Assembly: GCF_039542035.1 (NCBI RefSeq)
Contig: NZ_BAABHJ010000006.1
Coordinates: 62,001 to 126,000 of the forward strand
Length of the DNA stretch: 64,000 nt
Direction of reading: 5' to 3'
Source of the DNA: Actinoallomurus liliacearum
GTDB lineage: Bacteria > Actinomycetota > Actinomycetes > Streptosporangiales > Streptosporangiaceae
The position numbers and the translations under genes are program-made. The notes beneath the pieces were generated by a model. That model worked only from the letters and a program-made list of their open reading frames with translations, ran no database searches and was not told the DNA's origin. Below are positions 60,399 through 64,000 of this stretch, piece by piece; position 1 is the stretch's first letter, and every line of letters starts with the position of its first letter.

Positions 60399-62168
60399 AT
60401 GATCGGACGGATCTCGGCAGGGGCGGCGGCCGCCGTGGCCCTCGTCCTTTCGGCGCCGGGCGTCCCGGCTCGCGCAGCCGCGAACCAGGTGGCCGAGCAC
60501 ATCGAGTCCTTCGCCGTCACCCTGACGCCGGAGCCCGGCGGAACGCTGCACGTGACCGAGCAGATCCGTTATGTCTTCGGTCCGGGCGAGCACCACGGCA
60601 TCGACCGCTGGATCCCGGAGCGCTCACGGCATGACACCCTGCATCGTCGGCTCATGCCCATCAGCGGGTTCCGCATCAGCAGCCCGGGCGGTCCTGCGGG
60701 AGAGCCGACGGTTCGCGAGGACGACGGCACGGTGAAGCTGCGCATCGGTGATCCGCACCGGACCGTCACCGGTACGCAGACCTACGGGATCGACTACGAC
60801 GTCAGCCGAGCGCTGACCCGTGACGGCCACGGGATCTCCCTGACGTGGAACGCGCTCGGCTCCTCCTGGAAGATCCCGGTCTCGCGGGTGAACGTACGGA
60901 TCGTCTCCCCCGTCCTCATAACGAGCGTCGCCTGTGTCGCCGGTCAGGGGGGAGGCACCGCGCCGTGTCCGCGGGCCACGCACAGCGGGGCGATCGCCGA
61001 CTTCTCCGCCGCCGCCCTGCCGCCCCACAGCGGCGTCACCGTCCGCGTCGGCCTGAAGGACGCCATGCCCGTCGCGCCTCCCCGGCTGGTGGCGGTCAGC
61101 GCGCCGTTCGCCATGACGCGCTTCACCACGTGGGGACTCGCCGCCGCGGGAGGCCTCCTGGTCATCGCCGCCTGGTGGTTCCTGCCGCGCCGCCGGTGCG
61201 GCCTGGGACGCCGGGACGGCGACGTCTCGGCGTTCCCCCCGGACGATCCGAGGATGCGCCCCGGCGTCGCCGTGGTACTCGTGAACGGCCGGCGCGCGAA
61301 CCGGCACGCCCTCGCCGCCACTTTGGTGGACCTGGCGATCCGGGGCCACATCCACCTGAAGGCGGAAAGGCTGACTCGGAACGAGGACAGAGTTCGGCTG
61401 ACGCGGGGCGACGCCGCCGATCGGGACCTGGTCGGCGTCGAACGCCGGCTCCTCACCGACATCTTCAAGCAGCATGACGTCGTCTCTCTCGGCAACGTTT
61501 GGACGCGGGCGCATCAGCGCCCGCTCTGCGAGCAACTCGAGCGGGCACCGGTCGAACTCGGCCTGTACCGCAGGACCCCGTCGGCGCAGGCGCTGCAGTC
61601 GAAGCTGCTGGCATGGTCGGCCGGGATCGCCGGCCTGATCCTGCTCTGCCTCGCCGCCACGTCGCCGACCTTCGCGGGCGGGGGATGGGTGAGCCTGACG
61701 CCGATCCTGATCGCGCCGTCGGTCGTGGCGATGGGACACACGGTGCCGCGCCGGGCGTCCGGTGCGCGAGCCGAGGCGCTGGCGAGCGCCTGGCGGAAGG
61801 CCATCGCGGGCGAACCACGGAGAGACGCCCCCGCCGCCCTGACGCGCACGTTCCCGTACGCCATCGCGTTCCGGCAGGCGGCACGCTGGAGTGACCCGAT
61901 GGCGTCGCCGGCGCAGGCGGGCGACCTGGACTGGTTCGAGGTCGACAGGCCACTTCGGCCGCGAAAGCACCGCTCCGCGGTCGCCTCCCTGCTCCAAGGG
62001 CTGTCGAGCGTGTGGCCCGAACCCGTCACCTCCCGAACGAGGGGTGCCCGCAGCCGCGGGGGCGGCGGTGGCCTTTTCAGCGGTGGCTACGGCGGCGACT
62101 CCGGCTTCAGCGGCGGTGGGATGTCCGTGGGTGACGGCGGTGGAGGAGGCGGAGGGGGAAGCTGGTGA
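60399..62168 (+). CDS. DUF2207 membrane protein
   Basis: A 589-residue exported membrane protein. A signal peptide (residues 1-27), an extracytoplasmic DUF2207 domain (TLTPEPGGTLHVTEQIRYVFGP, HHGIDRWIP), a first helix around 245-262, a cytoplasmic basic domain with NGRRANRHALAATLVDLAIRGHI, a second pair of hydrophobic segments near 405-445, and a glycine-rich C-terminus (GGYGGDSGFSGGGMSVGDGG). This is the standard layout of a family with unknown function. AAGGAAG precedes ATG 60399. A hairpin follows. Confidence 0.85.
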   Translation: MIGRISAGAAAAVALVLSAPGVPARAAANQVAEHIESFAVTLTPEPGGTLHVTEQIRYVFGPGEHHGIDRWIPERSRHDTLHRRLMPISGFRISSPGGPAGEPTVREDDGTVKLRIGDPHRTVTGTQTYGIDYDVSRALTRDGHGISLTWNALGSSWKIPVSRVNVRIVSPVLITSVACVAGQGGGTAPCPRATHSGAIADFSAAALPPHSGVTVRVGLKDAMPVAPPRLVAVSAPFAMTRFTTWGLAAAGGLLVIAAWWFLPRRRCGLGRRDGDVSAFPPDDPRMRPGVAVVLVNGRRANRHALAATLVDLAIRGHIHLKAERLTRNEDRVRLTRGDAADRDLVGVERRLLTDIFKQHDVVSLGNVWTRAHQRPLCEQLERAPVELGLYRRTPSAQALQSKLLAWSAGIAGLILLCLAATSPTFAGGGWVSLTPILIAPSVVAMGHTVPRRASGARAEALASAWRKAIAGEPRRDAPAALTRTFPYAIAFRQAARWSDPMASPAQAGDLDWFEVDRPLRPRKHRSAVASLLQGLSSVWPEPVTSRTRGARSRGGGGGLFSGGYGGDSGFSGGGMSVGDGGGGGGGGSW

Positions 62169-62188
62169 CGGGGCCAGGACCCGGGCCG

Positions 62189-62216
62189 GCCTGCCGGCCT
62201 TCGCGGCCTGGCAGGC
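62189..62216. terminator. Hairpin between DUF2207 gene and converging gene
   Basis: GCCTGCC-GGCC pairs with GGCC-GGCAGGC with one bulged T, around a loop of about six bases (TTCGC-like), 20 bases past the DUF2207 stop. Confidence 0.6.
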
Positions 62217-62270
62217 GGGCCCGAACCGCCGAAAGCCGGGCCGCGGAGCGGTCCTACGGTCGCGGTGTCG

Positions 62271-62621
62271 TCACAGAGAGGCGCCGCCGCCCTGGCGTTT
62301 GCGGCGTTCGTTGAAATCCCGCATCCGTTGCGGGTAGCCGGTGATCTGCACGTCGTACACCGGAAGGCGCAGGTCGCGGGCGACCTTGTGGATGACCCGC
62401 GGTGAGCCGACGCGGCGGCGGGTCCACTCGCCGTCGGCGGCGATCGCCACGGCGGTGGTGTCGGTGGCGAAAGTCTCGGGTTCGACGTAGAACTCCACGC
62501 CCTTGCGACTCCGGGCAAAGGCCCTGAGCGACTCGATGTCGGCGTTCGTCGCCTCCCGGTCCAGAACGGTCACCCTGTCACCCCGCCGGCGGCGAATTCC
62601 GAAGCGATCGCCCCACCTCAT
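62271..62621 (-). CDS. Conserved actinobacterial hypothetical protein, 116 aa
   Basis: A 116-residue basic, soluble protein. The blocks GDRVTVLDREATNADIESLRAF, VAIAADGEWTRRRVGSP and LPVYDVQITGYPQRMRDFNERRK are familiar from unannotated proteins common in Streptomyces and relatives; no function is known to me. The fold looks alpha/beta. Single gene, converging on the DUF2207 gene. ATG 62621 has only a weak ribosome site (GGACG). The 223 bases to the next gene show AT-richer promoter-like sequence at 62740-62810. Confidence 0.7.
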   Translation of the reverse strand: MRWGDRFGIRRRRGDRVTVLDREATNADIESLRAFARSRKGVEFYVEPETFATDTTAVAIAADGEWTRRRVGSPRVIHKVARDLRLPVYDVQITGYPQRMRDFNERRKRQGGGASL

Positions 62622-62844
62622 CGGACGTCCTCCCCAAGAGCCCGTCGCGCTTCCCGCCCCCCGTGCCCTGGCGGCTTCTTGCGGTGGATCGCGCGATTCG
62701 TCACGTCTTCAACGCCGATCTATCCTGCAGGGTTCCAAGTGATGACACCACGCGTTTGTCGCTATTTGACCGACTACGAAACCGCAAGGGGAATATGGAA
62801 CTAAGGTGTGCCGTGTCGCGCGTCAGGTACTAATGGGGGGTCCG

Positions 62845-63942
62845 ATGAGCTTCGTCATGTCGTCGAGGACCGTCCGCAAGGCCCTCGTGATCGCCGCGGC
62901 CGTACTCGGGCTCGGGTGGCTCAGCGGCCTCGGAACCCACCCGGCCGGCCCCGCGCGGGGCACGGGTGGGACCGTCGGCCCGCCCATCCCGGAGACGGCG
63001 ACCGGCCGATCCGCCTCCCGTGCCGCACCGCCCACCGGGCCGCTCGGCCGGTCGAGGTCGCGTCCCGTGGGCGGCCCGCCCACCACGGCGTCACACGGCC
63101 CGGCGAACGCCGCGGCGGCCCACGCCCCGGCGAACGACCTCATCGCGCGCCTGCGGTACCTCGCCCAGCTCCCCGGCGCCAAGGCCGTGGCGCCCAAGCC
63201 GCGGGTCGACTGCCGCAAGGTCAAGTGCATCGCGCTGACGTTCGACGACGGCCCGGGCCCGTACACCGCCAAGCTGCTGAACATGCTCGCCGCCCGGCAC
63301 GTCAAGGTCACCTTCTTCCTCATCGGCGGCAACATCCGCGGCCGCGAGGCGCTCGTCCGCCGTGAGCTCGCCGAGGGCCACGTGGTCGGCGACCACACCT
63401 GGTCGCACCCGTCGCTCAGCTCGCTGTCCGACGGCGCCATCCGCTCCCAGCTGACGCGCACCCTCGGTGAGATCCGCCGGGCGTCCGGCCACGGCACCGT
63501 CCTGATGCGGCCGCCGTACGGCGCGACGGACCGGCAAGTGGCGGCGGTGGCGCGCCGCATGGGCATGGCGCAGATCCTCTGGAGCGTCGACACGAACGAC
63601 TGGCTGGACCGGAACTCGGCGATCGTCACGCACCGCGCGGTGTCCTGGGCACACCCGGGCGACATCATCCTGATGCACGACATCCACCCGACGACGGTGA
63701 ACGCCGTGCCGAAGATCCTGGCCGGTCTGTCGCGACGCGGCTTCACGTTCGTCACCGTGCCCGAGCTGTTCGGCGCGCGGTCGCTGAAGCCGGGGGAGAC
63801 CTACTTCGACGGGCCCGTGCCCCGGCCGAAGAGCCCGCGGACGAAGGCCGCTTCGCACCCGAGCGGCGCGGCGAACCCGAGCAGCGCGCATCCCTCGGGT
63901 GGCCCGGCCACAACGCGGGCACCCGCCGCACCCAGGGGGTGA
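62845..63942 (+). CDS. Secreted polysaccharide deacetylase (NodB domain, CE4)
   Basis: A 365-residue exported deacetylase. A signal-anchor (about 10-28) is followed by a Pro/Gly/Thr-rich linker to residue 110, then the NodB domain with all five CE4 motifs: LTFDDGPGPYT (Asp-Asp), HTWSHPSL (two His ligands), RPPYGATD, DTNDWL and LMHDIH. The 45-residue tail is Ser/Pro/Ala-rich. It should remove acetyl groups from peptidoglycan or chitin-like polymers outside the cell. ATG 62845 with GGGGGG just before is preferred; ATG 62833 and GTG 62806 are in frame. The last 58 bases of the window hold no feature. Confidence 0.92.
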   Translation: MSFVMSSRTVRKALVIAAAVLGLGWLSGLGTHPAGPARGTGGTVGPPIPETATGRSASRAAPPTGPLGRSRSRPVGGPPTTASHGPANAAAAHAPANDLIARLRYLAQLPGAKAVAPKPRVDCRKVKCIALTFDDGPGPYTAKLLNMLAARHVKVTFFLIGGNIRGREALVRRELAEGHVVGDHTWSHPSLSSLSDGAIRSQLTRTLGEIRRASGHGTVLMRPPYGATDRQVAAVARRMGMAQILWSVDTNDWLDRNSAIVTHRAVSWAHPGDIILMHDIHPTTVNAVPKILAGLSRRGFTFVTVPELFGARSLKPGETYFDGPVPRPKSPRTKAASHPSGAANPSSAHPSGGPATTRAPAAPRG

Positions 63943-64000
63943 CCCGCCGGACCGGGGGATCGCCCCAGGGACGGATCAGGGGTTTCCCGGATGGATTCGG

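Overview
The window is chromosomal DNA of a high-GC Gram-positive actinomycete. Evidence: very high G+C with third-position GC in every gene; actinobacterial families such as DUF4192, a PAC2 protein, an Rv1733c-like membrane protein, an Acg-type nitroreductase and a YhgE/Pip exporter; and about nine genes that start 5-7 nt after a TANNNT-like -10 box, the hallmark of leaderless mRNAs. A member of Streptosporangiales (for example Thermomonosporaceae) would fit, but this is a guess. There is no rRNA, tRNA, CRISPR array, phage or insertion sequence.

Layout. 1-3934: the end of a GlcG/HbpS-like gene, the 3' remnant of a short-chain dehydrogenase, and a SoxR cassette (SoxR box, 14-TM exporter, soxR, decayed flavin monooxygenase) that seems to have landed in the SDR gene. 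4100-8885: an unknown protein, an operon of YciI/DGPF protein, ECF42-type sigma factor and alpha/beta hydrolase, a PAC2 protein and a GlsB-type membrane protein. 9099-12715: ABC-like ATPase, YhgE/Pip permease and TetR under a 26-bp palindrome. 12959-18510: HxlR regulator divergent from an MFS exporter, RecQ helicase, nitronate monooxygenase and a VanZ-like protein. 18754-23251: a five-gene stressosome and partner-switching operon (rsbR, rsbS, rsbT, a kinase-phosphatase fusion, a SpoIIE phosphatase), with neighbouring genes overlapping or abutting. 23311-24320: two secreted proteins, one ending in a 25-residue Cys/Trp/Asp-rich tail.

25103-38189 looks like a hypoxia/dormancy island comparable in content to the mycobacterial DosR regulon: three universal stress proteins, an Acg-like nitroreductase, an Rv1733c-like protein, a HAD protein that has lost its catalytic Asp, an orphan V-ATPase-F-like protein, a GAF protein, a pyruvate-oxidase-like ThDP enzyme, and an FAD/Fe-S 2-hydroxyacid dehydrogenase coupled to an enolase-superfamily enzyme. 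A perfect GGGAC-N4-GTCCC box lies inside it. No DosR/DosS pair is in the window.

38193-42660: XRE regulator, TetR-SDR divergent pair, and decayed genes (an internally deleted LtrA and a frame-broken remnant). 42694-51785: secreted sedolisin protease, cytochrome oxidase subunit I, a TetR/AurF-like diiron oxygenase/SDR operon, a lipoprotein esterase and an AlaA-type aminotransferase. 52014-63942: SnoaL-like/ArsR-like divergent pair, DinG-type helicase, acyl-CoA ligase, class V aminotransferase, DUF4192 protein with an 18-copy pentapeptide expansion, DUF2207 membrane protein, a conserved unknown and a secreted polysaccharide deacetylase.

The genes of greatest novelty are the Cys/Trp/Asp-rich secreted peptide, the pseudo-HAD and orphan F-like proteins of the dormancy island, and an unexplained nested inverted repeat at 58487-58571.
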